The notes under the pieces: generated by a model
The model's input: the letters and a program-made list of their open reading frames with translations, nothing else
Told to the model about the DNA's origin: nothing
Database searches by the model: none
Part shown: positions 50,629-59,328 of the stretch, one piece after another
How the letters are laid out: every line of letters starts with the position of its first letter
Position numbering within the stretch: position 1 is the first letter of the stretch
Program-made: the position numbers and the translations under genes
From: Nocardioides malaquae
Lineage (GTDB): Bacteria > Actinomycetota > Actinomycetes > Propionibacteriales > Nocardioidaceae
Direction: 5' to 3'
NCBI RefSeq assembly: GCF_015070385.1
Contig: NZ_JADCSA010000010.1
Coordinates: 62,001-126,000, forward strand
DNA length: 64,000 bases

Positions 50629-50919
50629 TCAGCCGCGGGTGTTGTCGTTGGTGACGTCGCCGCGGGTGTCGTCGCGGGTGTCGTCGTTGGTGACGTCGCC
50701 GCGGGTGTTGTCACGGGTGTCGTCGTTGGTGACGTCGTCGCGGGTGCGGTCGTTGGTGTCGTCGTCATCGGCGTCGTCGACCAGCACGACCTCGGCGGTG
50801 TCCTCGTCCCGCTTCGCGGCATCGTCGCCGGTGAGGTCGACGGCCTGGGCGGAGACGACACCGATGGTGACGAGGCCCGCGAGGGTGAGGGCGACGAGGA
50901 CGGTGAGCTTGCGGGTCAT
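50629..50919 (-). CDS. Exported Asp/Asn/Thr repeat protein
   Basis: A 96-residue protein. A signal or anchor segment (about residues 5-25, ending VVSAQA) is followed by an acidic stretch (VDDADDDDTNDR) and by about three copies of a 13-residue repeat of the form TRGDVTNDDTRDD (residues 59-96). It is likely disordered and strongly acidic outside the membrane, a parallel to the Asp-rich protein at 47272. ATG at 50919 has CGAAGGAGCC upstream. It is the first gene of a two-gene unit with the kinase. Confidence 0.75.
   Translation of the reverse strand: MTRKLTVLVALTLAGLVTIGVVSAQAVDLTGDDAAKRDEDTAEVVLVDDADDDDTNDRTRDDVTNDDTRDNTRGDVTNDDTRDDTRGDVTNDNTRG
50632..50745. repeat. 39-bp in-frame tandem repeat
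   Basis: About 2.9 copies of a 39-bp unit encode the 13-residue repeat of the exported acidic protein. The unit keeps the frame, so copy number can change without breaking the gene. Spacers and flanks do not fit a CRISPR array. Confidence 0.8.
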
Positions 50920-50971
50920 GGGGGCTCCTTCGAGGGGCAGCGGGAGGCCGGGGCCTCGTGGTGATGCCACC

Positions 50972-51016
50972 ACTCTGGGCGCCTGCGATGAGCCGGACGT
51001 GAGGACGCGGTGAGAG
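50972..51016 (-). promoter_or_regulatory. Three 11-bp-spaced boxes and -10: response-regulator promoter B
   Basis: On the minus strand CTCA occurs at 51014-51011, 51003-51000 and 50992-50989, an exact 11-bp period. After 11 nt comes the -10-like CAGAGT (50977-50972). The transcript would have a leader of about 46 nt before the ATG at 50919. The first box starts CTCTCACCGCG, against CTCTCATCGTG in the matching promoter at 47221. A palindrome TGAGAGGCCTCTCA covers 51011-51024. Confidence 0.6.
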
Positions 51017-51038
51017 GCCTCTCATCGAGGTCACGGGG

Positions 51039-51110
51039 TGCGTCGGGACGGTTTCGAACCGCCGACCGCTCGGGTGTAAACCGAGTGCTCTACCGCTGAG
51101 CTACCGACGC
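51039..51110 (-). tRNA. tRNA-Val (anticodon TAC)
   Basis: On the minus strand the 72-nt cloverleaf is complete: acceptor GCGTCGG with CCGACGC, D arm GCTC-AGCGGTA-GAGC, anticodon stem CTCGG/CCGAG around loop TTTACAC (anticodon TAC), T arm with TTCGAAA. The CCA end is not encoded. A TACGCT hexamer at 51128-51123 lies 12 nt upstream of the 5' end as probable -10. Confidence 0.95.
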
Positions 51111-51143
51111 AGGACGGGCCACAGCGTAGCCGACCAGAAATGA

Positions 51144-51181
51144 GTTGAACCGCTGGCGTCTCGGGTCACCAGCGGTTCAAC
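51144..51181. repeat. 13-bp perfect inverted repeat between ahpE-type and tRNA genes
   Basis: Arms 51144-51156 (GTTGAACCGCTGG) and 51169-51181 pair perfectly around a 12-nt loop. It lies 115 nt beyond the peroxiredoxin stop and about 34 nt upstream of the tRNA-Val gene, so it may terminate the incoming transcript. The 186-bp gap is otherwise AT-richer than its surroundings and has no gene. Confidence 0.75.
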
Positions 51182-51296
51182 GGCTTCAGCCTAGGACATG
51201 TCGGGTGGCGGCGTCCCGGGAATGTCCCGAACAACGTGAACATTTTACTTTCGCCCCGCCAACGCCGCCAACGCGCTGACGACGCCGTCAGTGCAG

Positions 51297-51767
51297 TCAG
51301 TCCTCGGCCGCGGCGCGGAGCTGACGCAGGTGCTCGTCCAGGTCGCGCCCCTGCGGCATGGCGTTGTGGACGCTCCAGCGGACGCGCCCCTGCTTGTCGA
51401 TGACGTAGGACGAGCGTCGCGGCCGACCGTGGGCCTCGTCGAAGACCTCGTACGCCGTGGACACCTCGCCGTGGGGCCAGAAGTCGGAGAGCAGCGGGAA
51501 GTTGAGCCCGTCGGAGTCCGCGAAGGCCCGGAGGGCGTAGACCGGGTCGCAGGAGATGGCGAGCACCTCGGTGTCGAAGGTCATGAACTCGTCGAGCCGG
51601 TCGCGTACGCCCGCCATCTCGCCGGTGCAGACGCCCGAGAACGCGAACGGGTAGAAGAGCAGGGCGACCGCCTTGCGTCCCCGGAAGTCGGAGAGGGTGA
51701 CGTCCTGGCCGAACTGGTCGCGCAGGGTGAAGTCGGGGGCCGGTCCGCCACTGATGAGTCCCGTCAT
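51297..51767 (-). CDS. Peroxiredoxin, AhpE type
   Basis: A 156-residue thioredoxin-fold peroxidase that reduces peroxides. The peroxidatic cysteine is in YPFAFSGVCTGEMAGVRD (PxxxSxxC), with the conserved Arg later (DKQGRVRWSVHN). Only one clear catalytic Cys is present apart from Cys in AISCDP, so it is a one-cysteine AhpE form. Mycobacteria carry ahpE at the matching place next to DUF3052 and aceE. ATG at 51767. Confidence 0.88.
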   Translation of the reverse strand: MTGLISGGPAPDFTLRDQFGQDVTLSDFRGRKAVALLFYPFAFSGVCTGEMAGVRDRLDEFMTFDTEVLAISCDPVYALRAFADSDGLNFPLLSDFWPHGEVSTAYEVFDEAHGRPRRSSYVIDKQGRVRWSVHNAMPQGRDLDEHLRQLRAAAED

Positions 51768-51807
51768 GATGGGCCCATCCTCGCACCGGCCCCCTCCCGG
51801 GAGGGAC

Positions 51808-53391
51808 TCAGGGCTGCTCGGCGAGCGTGCGCTTGAGGATCTTGCCCGTCGCGTTGCGCGGGAGCTCCTCGAGGAAGACGATCTCGCGCGGCACCTTGTA
51901 GCGGGCCAGGTTGGCGCGGACCCAGTCCTTGAGCACCTTCTCGTCAGCCGCCGCAGGGTCGGAGACGACCACGAAGGCACGCAACCGCTTGCCGAACTCG
52001 GGGTCCTCGACGCCGACCGCCGCGGCCTCGAGCACGGCGTCGTGGCGCACCAGGCAGTCCTCGACCTCTCGCGGGAAGACGTTCTCGCCGCCGCTGACGA
52101 TCATCTCGTCGTCGCGACCCTCGACGTGCAGACGACCGTCGGCGTCGAACCTGCCCAGGTCACCGGTGGACATCAGGCCGTCGATGATCTCCTTGTTGCC
52201 ACCCCCGGTGTAGCCGTCGAAGAGCATCTTGTTGGCCACGAAGATGCGACCGCTCTCCCCCTGCGGCACCTCCTTGCCGGCGGCGTCGAGGATCTTCACC
52301 GTGGTGGCGTAGGGGGGCTTACCCGCGGACTCGGGCGACGCCCGCAGGTCGTCGGGCATCGCGATCGAGGCGTAGGCCACCTCGGTCGAGCCGTAGATGT
52401 TGTAGAGGTTGTCGCCGAAGGCGTTCATCCACTCCAGGGCCAGGTCGCCGGGCAGGGCCGAGCCCGAGGCGGCGGTCACCTTCAGGTGGGAGAGGTCGTA
52501 CTTGGCGCGCACGTCCTCGGGCAGGTTGAGGATGCGCTGGAGCATCACCGGGATCACCACGAAGGAGTCGCACCGGTCGTCCTGCAGCGAACGCAGCGCC
52601 TCCTCGGGGTCGAAGCCACGGCGCAGCACCATGGTCGAGCCGAGCAGCATCGCCATGAACATGTGGGCCAGACCCCAGGTGTGGAAGAGCGGGGCCGCGA
52701 TGTGGGTGCGCCACCCGGACTCGAGCGGCAGGCGCGACATCAGCGAGACGCCGTTGCTGATGCCGGCCTCCTTGCGGGGCGCACCCTTCGGCGTCCCGGT
52801 CGTGCCGGAGGTGAGGATGATGATCCGGGCGTGGCGCGAGGGCGGCTGGAGGTCGGTGGCGGGGTGAGCGCCGATCAACGACTCCAGCGAGTCTCCCCCG
52901 GGGTTCCCGTCGACCCACCCGACCACGCGTCGGTTGACCGAGGCGCCCTCGAGCAGTCCCGTGAACTCCTCGTCGTGGATCACCATGACGGGGGCCTCGC
53001 GGTCGAGCACCGCGCGCAGCTGGGGGCCGGCGAAGGCCGTGTTGAGGTAGAGCAGGTCGGCGCCGAGCTTGGCCACGGCGATGCTCGCCTCGACGAAGCC
53101 GCGGTGGTTGCGGCACATCACCGCGACCTGGTCGCCCTCCTTGACACCCTGCGCCTTCAGGCCGTGCGCCAGGGCGTTCGATCGCTCGTGGATCTGACGG
53201 AACGTCAGCTCGCCGAGCTCGTCGATGATCCCCACCTGGTCGGGCCGGGTCAGCGCCAGCTGGGTGAACCCTCCTGCCGGCCCGGTCCCCCATGCCTTGA
53301 TGGTGCGCACGATGAGGCGGAGCTTCGCCGGCGACATGGGGCGGACGACTCCGGCGCGGCGGAGCACGGAAAGGGAAGTGATGATGCTCAT
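51808..53391 (-). CDS. Fatty acyl-CoA synthetase (AMP-forming)
   Basis: A 527-residue ANL-family enzyme that activates a carboxylic acid to its CoA ester through an acyl-AMP. The phosphate loop is IIILTSGTTGTPKGA, the adenine-binding segment is NIYGSTEVAYAS, the STGDLGRFD Asp and DDEMIVSGGENVFPREVE hinge follow, and the catalytic Lys is in RNATGKILKRTL. Fatty acid chain length cannot be told. The ATG at 53391 is preceded by CGAGGACACCC. It lies between the peroxiredoxin and DUF3052, all on the same strand. Confidence 0.92.
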   Translation of the reverse strand: MSIITSLSVLRRAGVVRPMSPAKLRLIVRTIKAWGTGPAGGFTQLALTRPDQVGIIDELGELTFRQIHERSNALAHGLKAQGVKEGDQVAVMCRNHRGFVEASIAVAKLGADLLYLNTAFAGPQLRAVLDREAPVMVIHDEEFTGLLEGASVNRRVVGWVDGNPGGDSLESLIGAHPATDLQPPSRHARIIILTSGTTGTPKGAPRKEAGISNGVSLMSRLPLESGWRTHIAAPLFHTWGLAHMFMAMLLGSTMVLRRGFDPEEALRSLQDDRCDSFVVIPVMLQRILNLPEDVRAKYDLSHLKVTAASGSALPGDLALEWMNAFGDNLYNIYGSTEVAYASIAMPDDLRASPESAGKPPYATTVKILDAAGKEVPQGESGRIFVANKMLFDGYTGGGNKEIIDGLMSTGDLGRFDADGRLHVEGRDDEMIVSGGENVFPREVEDCLVRHDAVLEAAAVGVEDPEFGKRLRAFVVVSDPAAADEKVLKDWVRANLARYKVPREIVFLEELPRNATGKILKRTLAEQP

Positions 53392-53454
53392 GGGTGTCCT
53401 CGGGCTCAGGGCCGGGCCCGCCCTCCCTCCCCAGGGCGGCAGGACTCCGGTGCG

Positions 53455-53892
53455 TCAGGCAGGGGTCTTGGGGGTCACCAGTCGCGTGGCCTGCCAGTCC
53501 TTGCTGACGGCCGCGGTCGTGGTCTGCGCGAGGCCCGCGATGGGGGCGGCCTCGGCGATGTCGGCGGCGTCGACGCAGTTGGGTCGGCCCACCTTGGGGG
53601 TCAGCAGCCAGATGACGCCACCGCCGACGAGGTCGGCCTTGGCGTCGACGAGTCCGTCGACGAGGTCACCGTCCTCGTCACGCCACCACAGCAGGACGGA
53701 CTCGACCACGTTGCCGTAGTCGCCGTCCACCATGTCGGCGTCGAGGGCGTCCTCGATGGCGATCCGCAGGTCGTCGTCGGTGTCGTTGTCCCAGCCGAGC
53801 TCCTGGACGACCTGGCCGCGGGTGAAACCCATCTTCTCGGCCGGTCCGGGGTTCGGGTGCTGGGTGGACTCGCCGCCCACGGTCGCGCTCAA
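53455..53892 (-). CDS. DUF3052 protein
   Basis: A 145-residue soluble acidic protein of the DUF3052 family of actinobacteria; function unknown. Typical parts are AEKMGFTRGQVVQELGWDND near the N-terminus and VVESVLLWWRDEDGDLVDGL. In mycobacteria the relative (Rv2239c) also lies next to ahpE and aceE. The TTG start at 53892 is chosen because GAGGAGAG sits 5 nt upstream, and the upstream codons are promoter-like DNA. Confidence 0.85.
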   Translation of the reverse strand: MSATVGGESTQHPNPGPAEKMGFTRGQVVQELGWDNDTDDDLRIAIEDALDADMVDGDYGNVVESVLLWWRDEDGDLVDGLVDAKADLVGGGVIWLLTPKVGRPNCVDAADIAEAAPIAGLAQTTTAAVSKDWQATRLVTPKTPA

Positions 53893-54049
53893 CAGACTCT
53901 CCTCTTCGTGGTGCAGGGTGCTTCCCGCCGGTTGCGGTGGGGGTAGTCCACCGGAGTCCGGGCCCGAGCGCAACCCCACGTACCGATGAGTAGGAAAATA
54001 TCAACCCCTCGGTCGTGTGGTCCTGGTCTCTTCATGGAACGATGAGGGG

Positions 54050-56815
54050 GTGACTGGACAGACGCAACCCGAACGTCCCCCCATCCCTTCCGTGATCCAC
54101 GAAGGCCTCCCCACCCAGCTCCCGGACATCGATCCCGAGGAGACGTTGGAATGGCTCGCGAGCTTCGACTCACTCGTCGACGGCCGCGGTCGTGACCGGG
54201 CCCGCTACGTGATGCTGCGGCTCCTGGAGCGGGCCCGCGAGAAGCAGGTCGGCGTCCCCGCCCTGCGCTCGACGGACTACATCAACACCATCCCACCCGA
54301 GCGTGAACCGTGGTTCCCCGGCGACGAGGAGGTGGAGCGACGCATCCGGGCGTTCATCCGGTGGAACGCGGCCGTCACCGTCTCCAACGCCAACCGCAAG
54401 GGTCTGGAGGTCGGCGGACACATCGCCACCTACCAGTCGGCGGCGAGCCTCTACGAAGTCGGCTTCAACCACTTCTTCCGCGGCAAGGACCACCCCGGCG
54501 GCGGTGACCAGATCTTCATCCAGGGCCACGGCTCCCCCGGCGTCTACGCCCGCGCCTACCTCGAGGGGCGCCTGACCGCCGAACAGCTCGGCCGGTTCCG
54601 CCAGGAGGTACAGCACGGTGTCGGGCAGGGCATCCCCTCCTACCCCCACCCCCGCCTCATGCCGGACTTCTGGGAGTTCCCCACCGTCTCGATGGGGCTC
54701 ACGGGCATCAACTCGATCTACCAGGCGCGGTTCAACCGCTACCTGCACAACCGCGGCATCAAGGACACGAGCCAGCAGCACGTCTGGGCGTTCCTGGGCG
54801 ACGGCGAGATGGGCGAGCCGGAGTCCCTGGGCGCCATCTCGGTGGCGGCCCGCGAAGAGCTCGACAACCTCACCTTCGTCATCAACTGCAACCTGCAGCA
54901 GCTCGACGGCCCGGTGCGCGGCAACGGCAAGATCATCCAGGAGCTCGAGTCGGTCTTCCGCGGCGCCGGCTGGAACGTCATCAAGGTGGTCTGGGGTCGC
55001 GACTGGGACGCCCTGCTGGCCAAGGACGTCGACGGCGTCCTGGTCAACCGGATGAACACGATCCCCGACGGACAGTTCCAGACCTACCATTCCGAGGGCG
55101 GCGCCTACACGCGTGAGCACTTCTTCGGGGTCGACCCGCGCCTGCGCGCCATGGTCGAGCACATGACCGACCGCCAGATCGAGCTGCTCCCGCGCGGCGG
55201 TCACGACTACCGCAAGGTGTACGCCGCCTTCGACGCAGCGACGAAGCACTCCGGCCAGCCGACGGTGATCCTGGCCCACACCATCAAGGGCTGGACCATC
55301 GACGCGCTGGAGTCGAAGAACGCGACCCACCAGATGAAGAAGCTGACCCTGGAGGACGTGAAGCGCTTCCGCGACCGGCTGAGGATGCCGATCAGCGACA
55401 AGGAGCTCGAGGAGCACTACGAGCGCACCGGACAGGCCCCGCTCTTCCACCCCGGCGTCGACTCCCCCGAGGTCGAGTACATGCTGGAGCGCCGCCGTCA
55501 GCTCGGCGGGTCGCTGCCCGCCCGCGTGGACCGTTCCTCACCGTTGAGCCTGCCGGGGGCGGAGATCTACGCCGACCTCAAGAAGGGCGCCGGCGCCAAC
55601 AAGGTCGCCACCACGATGGCGACGGTCCGGCTGCTGCGCGACTGGATGAAGCACCCCGGCATCGGGGACCGCATCGTGCCGATCGCTCCCGACGAGTACC
55701 GCACGTTCGGCATGGACTCGATGTTCCCGACCGCGAAGGTCTACAACCCGGCCGGGCAGACCTACGAGTCGGTGGACCGCAAGCTCCTGCTCTCCTACAA
55801 GGAGTCGACCTCCGGACAGATGCTGCACGAGGGCATCTCGGAGGCCGGGGCCGTGGCGTCGGCCACCGCGGCGGGGTCGGCGTACGCCACGCACGGCGAG
55901 CACATGATCCCGTTCTACATCTTCTACTCGATGTTCGGCTTCCAGCGCACCGGTGACTCCATCTGGGCAATGGCCGACCAGATGGCTCGCGGCTTCCTGA
56001 TCGGCGCCACCGCGGGTCGCACCACGCTGACCGGTGAGGGCCTGCAGCACGCGGACGGCCACTCCCCGCTGCTGGCTGCCACCAACCCGGCCGTCGTGCA
56101 CTACGACCCGGCGTACGCCTACGAGGTGGCGCACGTGATGCAGTCCGGCCTGGAGCGGATGTACGGCGAAAATCCGGAGAACGTCATCTTCTACCTCACC
56201 GTCTACAACGAGCCGGTGCACCAGCCTGCCGAGCCCGAGGACCTCGACGTGGAGTCGTTGCTCAAGGGTCTGCACCGGGTCGCGCCCGCGGAGGACGACA
56301 ACCCGAAGGTGCGGCTTCTCGCCTCCGGCGTCGCCGCCCCCTGGGCGGAGCGCGCTGCCGAGCTGCTGCATGACGAGTGGGGCATCTCGAGTGAGCGCTG
56401 GTCGGTGACCTCGTGGAACGAGCTCGCCCGTGACGCCGTGGCGGCCGAGGACTGGAACCTGCTCAACCCCGGCGAGGAGCGTCGAACGGCCTTCGTCACC
56501 GACCAGCTCGCAGGGTCGCAGGCGCCTGTCGTGGCGGTCACCGACTACATGGCGGCGGTCCCGCTGCAGATCGCCCGGTGGGTGCCGGCCGACTACCGGG
56601 TGCTGGGCACCGACGGCTTCGGCTTCGCCGACACCCGTCCGGCCGCGCGTCGCTTCTTCCGGGTGGACGCCGAGTCCGTGGTCGTGCAGGCGCTCCAGGC
56701 GCTCGCCGACGCCGGTGAGATCGACGTGGCGAAGGTCGTCGAGGCCCGCACCCGCTACCGCATCGACGACCCGACGGCCGTCAGCGGAGTCGCCCAGGAG
56801 GGCGGCGACGCCTGA
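54050..56815 (+). CDS. aceE: Pyruvate dehydrogenase E1 component, homodimeric
   Basis: A 921-residue thiamine-diphosphate enzyme that decarboxylates pyruvate and passes the acetyl group to the E2 lipoyl domain. The ThDP motif begins at [20 protein letters not shown] and ends at [32 protein letters not shown] and the C-terminal transketolase-like domain ([20 protein letters not shown]) fit the single-chain E1 type. The GTG at 54050 gives the family N-terminus; a GAGGGG precedes it closely. Neighbours and order match the aceE locus of mycobacteria. Its acetyl-CoA feeds the fatty-acid genes downstream. Confidence 0.95.
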   Translation: MTGQTQPERPPIPSVIHEGLPTQLPDIDPEETLEWLASFDSLVDGRGRDRARYVMLRLLERAREKQVGVPALRSTDYINTIPPEREPWFPGDEEVERRIRAFIRWNAAVTVSNANRKGLEVGGHIATYQSAASLYEVGFNHFFRGKDHPGGGDQIFIQGHGSPGVYARAYLEGRLTAEQLGRFRQEVQHGVGQGIPSYPHPRLMPDFWEFPTVSMGLTGINSIYQARFNRYLHNRGIKDTSQQHVWAFLGDGEMGEPESLGAISVAAREELDNLTFVINCNLQQLDGPVRGNGKIIQELESVFRGAGWNVIKVVWGRDWDALLAKDVDGVLVNRMNTIPDGQFQTYHSEGGAYTREHFFGVDPRLRAMVEHMTDRQIELLPRGGHDYRKVYAAFDAATKHSGQPTVILAHTIKGWTIDALESKNATHQMKKLTLEDVKRFRDRLRMPISDKELEEHYERTGQAPLFHPGVDSPEVEYMLERRRQLGGSLPARVDRSSPLSLPGAEIYADLKKGAGANKVATTMATVRLLRDWMKHPGIGDRIVPIAPDEYRTFGMDSMFPTAKVYNPAGQTYESVDRKLLLSYKESTSGQMLHEGISEAGAVASATAAGSAYATHGEHMIPFYIFYSMFGFQRTGDSIWAMADQMARGFLIGATAGRTTLTGEGLQHADGHSPLLAATNPAVVHYDPAYAYEVAHVMQSGLERMYGENPENVIFYLTVYNEPVHQPAEPEDLDVESLLKGLHRVAPAEDDNPKVRLLASGVAAPWAERAAELLHDEWGISSERWSVTSWNELARDAVAAEDWNLLNPGEERRTAFVTDQLAGSQAPVVAVTDYMAAVPLQIARWVPADYRVLGTDGFGFADTRPAARRFFRVDAESVVVQALQALADAGEIDVAKVVEARTRYRIDDPTAVSGVAQEGGDA

Positions 56816-57838
56816 TCAGGCGCCCGCCGCGTGCAGCTCGTGCACGGCGGCCAGCTCCTCCACGCCCGTCACGCCGTCCTCGGCGTGGCGGGCGCGGCGC
56901 TTCTCGACGTTGCGCGGGGGCACGGCCGGTGCACCGGAGACCAGCAGCCGCCGCCACTGGGCCTTGGAGAACTTGTTGGGGGTGCTTTCGGCGACGAAGT
57001 CGCGCACGAGGCGGGCGAAGCGGTCCGGGTGGTCGCGGTGCGGGAAGTGTCCGCTGCGCTCCATGACCTCGACGCGCGCCCAGGGGGCCAGCCGCTTGGC
57101 GCGGTGGGCGTGGTCGACCGGGATGACGTGGTCGTCACTGCCCCACACCACGCAGAGCGGCAACCCGCTGGTCAGGTAGGCCCGGTCGGCCATCGTGACG
57201 ACCTGGCCGCGGTAGTCCACGACGGCCCGCACGACGTGGCGGGTCGCCGCGCGTGACCGCGGGTCGACGAAGGTCTCGTAGACCCGCGCCACCTCGCCCA
57301 GGTCGCGGGTGCGGGGCAGTCCGGTGTGCGAGAGCACCCGGAGCGCGGTGGCGTTGACGTGACGCACCACCGGCAGGGTGAGGGCGCCCATCACCTGGTG
57401 GAAGCCCGGGGTGGTGATGGCCCGGATGGCCGGGGAGACCTCACGACCCAACCCGCCGGACGAGACCAGCACGATGCGCTCGGTGCGCTCGGGGAACTGG
57501 TAGGCGAACTGCATGGCCACCCCGCCCCCGAAGCTGTGGCCCACGACGGTGACCCGCTCGATGCCGAGCACCGTGAGCAGGTCTCGCATGCCGTTGGCGT
57601 AGCCACCGAGGCTGTAGTCGGCGCGGGGCTTGTCCGAGGCGCCGTGTCCGAGCAGGTCGGGGGCGATGACGGTGTGGTCGCGGGCCAGCTCGTCGATCAC
57701 GGTGTCCCAGGTCTGGTGGTCACAGCCCAGGCCGTGCAGCAGGAGGAGGGCGGGGCCCTGCCCCACCTTGACGTAGGCGCGGCGGTGACCGTTGATCGTT
57801 GCGTACTCCATGGAGTGCCTACCGGCTGACCTGACCAT
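56816..57838 (-). CDS. Alpha/beta hydrolase
   Basis: A 340-residue hydrolase with the oxyanion segment LLLLHGLGCDHQTWD, nucleophile in VVGHSFGGGVAMQ, the acid in WGSDDHVIP and the histidine in ERSGHFPHRDHP. A C-terminal extension of about 60 residues beyond the fold has basic and His-rich parts. The ATG at 57838 is preceded by CGGGAGGCACGG; the ATG nine codons downstream (57811) is an alternative. The gene is convergent with aceE, the stop codons being adjacent. Substrate unknown. Confidence 0.87.
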   Translation of the reverse strand: MVRSAGRHSMEYATINGHRRAYVKVGQGPALLLLHGLGCDHQTWDTVIDELARDHTVIAPDLLGHGASDKPRADYSLGGYANGMRDLLTVLGIERVTVVGHSFGGGVAMQFAYQFPERTERIVLVSSGGLGREVSPAIRAITTPGFHQVMGALTLPVVRHVNATALRVLSHTGLPRTRDLGEVARVYETFVDPRSRAATRHVVRAVVDYRGQVVTMADRAYLTSGLPLCVVWGSDDHVIPVDHAHRAKRLAPWARVEVMERSGHFPHRDHPDRFARLVRDFVAESTPNKFSKAQWRRLLVSGAPAVPPRNVEKRRARHAEDGVTGVEELAAVHELHAAGA

Positions 57839-58003
57839 CCGTGCCTCCCGTGACCGACCCGATGTCCGGAGCGATACCCATGTGACTGGTGGGTGAACCC
57901 CGGGCGAATACCCGAAGTGTGACAAAGACCATGCGCCCCGTGGTCCTTTTTCCGCAAGTGGCGCCTCCCGGAGGGGCCCGCCGCCCCTCTGGCATGGGCG
58001 AAC

Positions 58004-58009
58004 TACCCT
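58004..58009 (+). promoter_or_regulatory. -10 element (TACCCT) for the fasR-type gene, leaderless
   Basis: TACCCT ends 6 nt before the GTG at 58016. Confidence 0.45.
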
Positions 58010-58015
58010 CGAGGG

Positions 58016-59209
58016 GTGACCCCCCAGGTGACGGACGAGCAGGCCCGCGTCGCTGCCGCGCTCGCGCGGGCGAGCGGCGCCATGAGCACGGCCGCCACCG
58101 CGCGGATGGACCGCGAGATGCCGTGGTTCTCCGAGCTCAGCGCGGAGGACCGCTCCTGGGTCGGCCTGATCGTGCACGCCGGCATCCGGACGTTCGTCGA
58201 CTGGTTGCGCTCGAGCCCCGGCGCCACCGGCGACGACGACCTCGACGGGCACGCCCTGGCCACCACCGTCTTCGGCGCGGCGCCGCGCGAGCTGGCCGGG
58301 GTCATCACGCTGCGCCAGACGGTGGACCTGATCCGGTTGAGCATCGACGTGGTGGAGTCGGCGATCGACGACCTGGTGGCCGTCGAGGACGCTCCTCTGG
58401 TGCACCGGGCGGTGCTGCGCTACGGACGTGAGGTCGCCTTCGCCACCGCCGAGGTGTACGCCCGGGCGGCGGAGTCGCGCGGGGCGTGGGACGCGCGCCT
58501 GGAGGCGTTGGTCGTCGACGCCGTGCTGCGCGCCGACTCCGACGAGTCGCTGCTCTCCCGCGCAGGCGCTCTCGGGTGGAAGGCCGCCTCCGGCGTCGCG
58601 GTGGTGGTCGGGTCGGCGCCTGCCGGGCGCAAGGAGACCGACGTCTTCGAGGGCGTACGCCGCGCCGCGCACGCCGCGGGCGTTGACTCGTTGTGCGCCA
58701 CCCAGGGCGACCTCCTGGTCGTGGTGCTCGGGGGCGTGCAGGAGCCCGAGGTCGCCGCCGACTGGTTGGTCGAGCACTTCGCCCCCGGCCCGGTCGTGGT
58801 GGGTCCGGTGACCTCGGGCCTCCCGACGGCTCACGTCTCGGCCGCCGAGGCACTCCTCGCTCACCGCGTCTGCGCCGCCTGGCCCGGTGCGCCGGTGCCG
58901 GTGCGCAGCGCCGACCTGCTGGCCGAGCGGGCCCTGGCGGGCGACGCCCGCGCCCGGGACCAGCTGGTCACGACCGTGCACGAACCCCTGACCTCGCCGC
59001 GAAGCACCCTGGCCGAGACCCTGCAGGCCTGGTTCGACGCCGGGCACTCGACGGAGGCGGCGGCACGTGCGCTCTTCGTGCACCCCAACACCGTGCGCTA
59101 CCGCCTGCGCCAGGTGGCCGAGACCACCGGGCTCACGCCCACCACGCCGCACGACGCGTTCACGCTGCAGGTGGCTCTGGCCGTGGGGCGCATGGTCGCC
59201 GAGTCCTGA
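58016..59209 (+). CDS. fasR: PucR-type regulator of fatty-acid synthesis, FasR-like
   Basis: A 397-residue regulator. The C-terminal helix-turn-helix is STEAAARALFVHPNTVRYRL, followed by RQVAETTGLTP, the PucR HTH_30 pattern. The N-terminal half is a helical sensor region. It lies directly before fabD, as does FasR in Streptomyces, which activates the fabDHPF operon. It probably responds to malonyl-CoA or acyl-CoA level; this is inferred from the Streptomyces relative. No other DNA-binding motif is seen. Confidence 0.85.
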   Translation: MTPQVTDEQARVAAALARASGAMSTAATARMDREMPWFSELSAEDRSWVGLIVHAGIRTFVDWLRSSPGATGDDDLDGHALATTVFGAAPRELAGVITLRQTVDLIRLSIDVVESAIDDLVAVEDAPLVHRAVLRYGREVAFATAEVYARAAESRGAWDARLEALVVDAVLRADSDESLLSRAGALGWKAASGVAVVVGSAPAGRKETDVFEGVRRAAHAAGVDSLCATQGDLLVVVLGGVQEPEVAADWLVEHFAPGPVVVGPVTSGLPTAHVSAAEALLAHRVCAAWPGAPVPVRSADLLAERALAGDARARDQLVTTVHEPLTSPRSTLAETLQAWFDAGHSTEAAARALFVHPNTVRYRLRQVAETTGLTPTTPHDAFTLQVALAVGRMVAES

Positions 59210-59242
59210 CTCCGTTGGGCCCCACGCCGTCACCCACCGCGG

Positions 59243-59263
59243 ACTTGTAGGACCCCCACAAAC
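59243..59263. promoter_or_regulatory. Candidate FasR operator upstream of fabD
   Basis: ACTTGT at 59243-59248 and ACAAAC at 59258-59263 form a TTGT-N9-ACAA inverted repeat in the 119-bp gap between fasR and fabD. From memory, the Streptomyces FasR site has similar TTGT/ACAA arms. The half-site spacing differs by one base, so confidence is limited. Confidence 0.4.
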
Positions 59264-59316
59264 TTTCGCCCTTCTTTTTCGTCCTGCTCGGCTGCCGTAC
59301 GGCCACGTCGCACAGG

Positions 59317-59322
59317 CACAGT
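59317..59322 (+). promoter_or_regulatory. -10-like element (CACAGT) for fabD, leaderless
   Basis: CACAGT ends 6 nt before the GTG at 59329; the 6 nt between are GGTGGA, which could also act as a weak ribosome binding site. Confidence 0.35.
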
Positions 59323-59328
59323 GGTGGA

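Noticed and set aside
50632-50745. Possible CRISPR array
   Set aside because: The repeats are contiguous, in frame with a coding region and without spacers.
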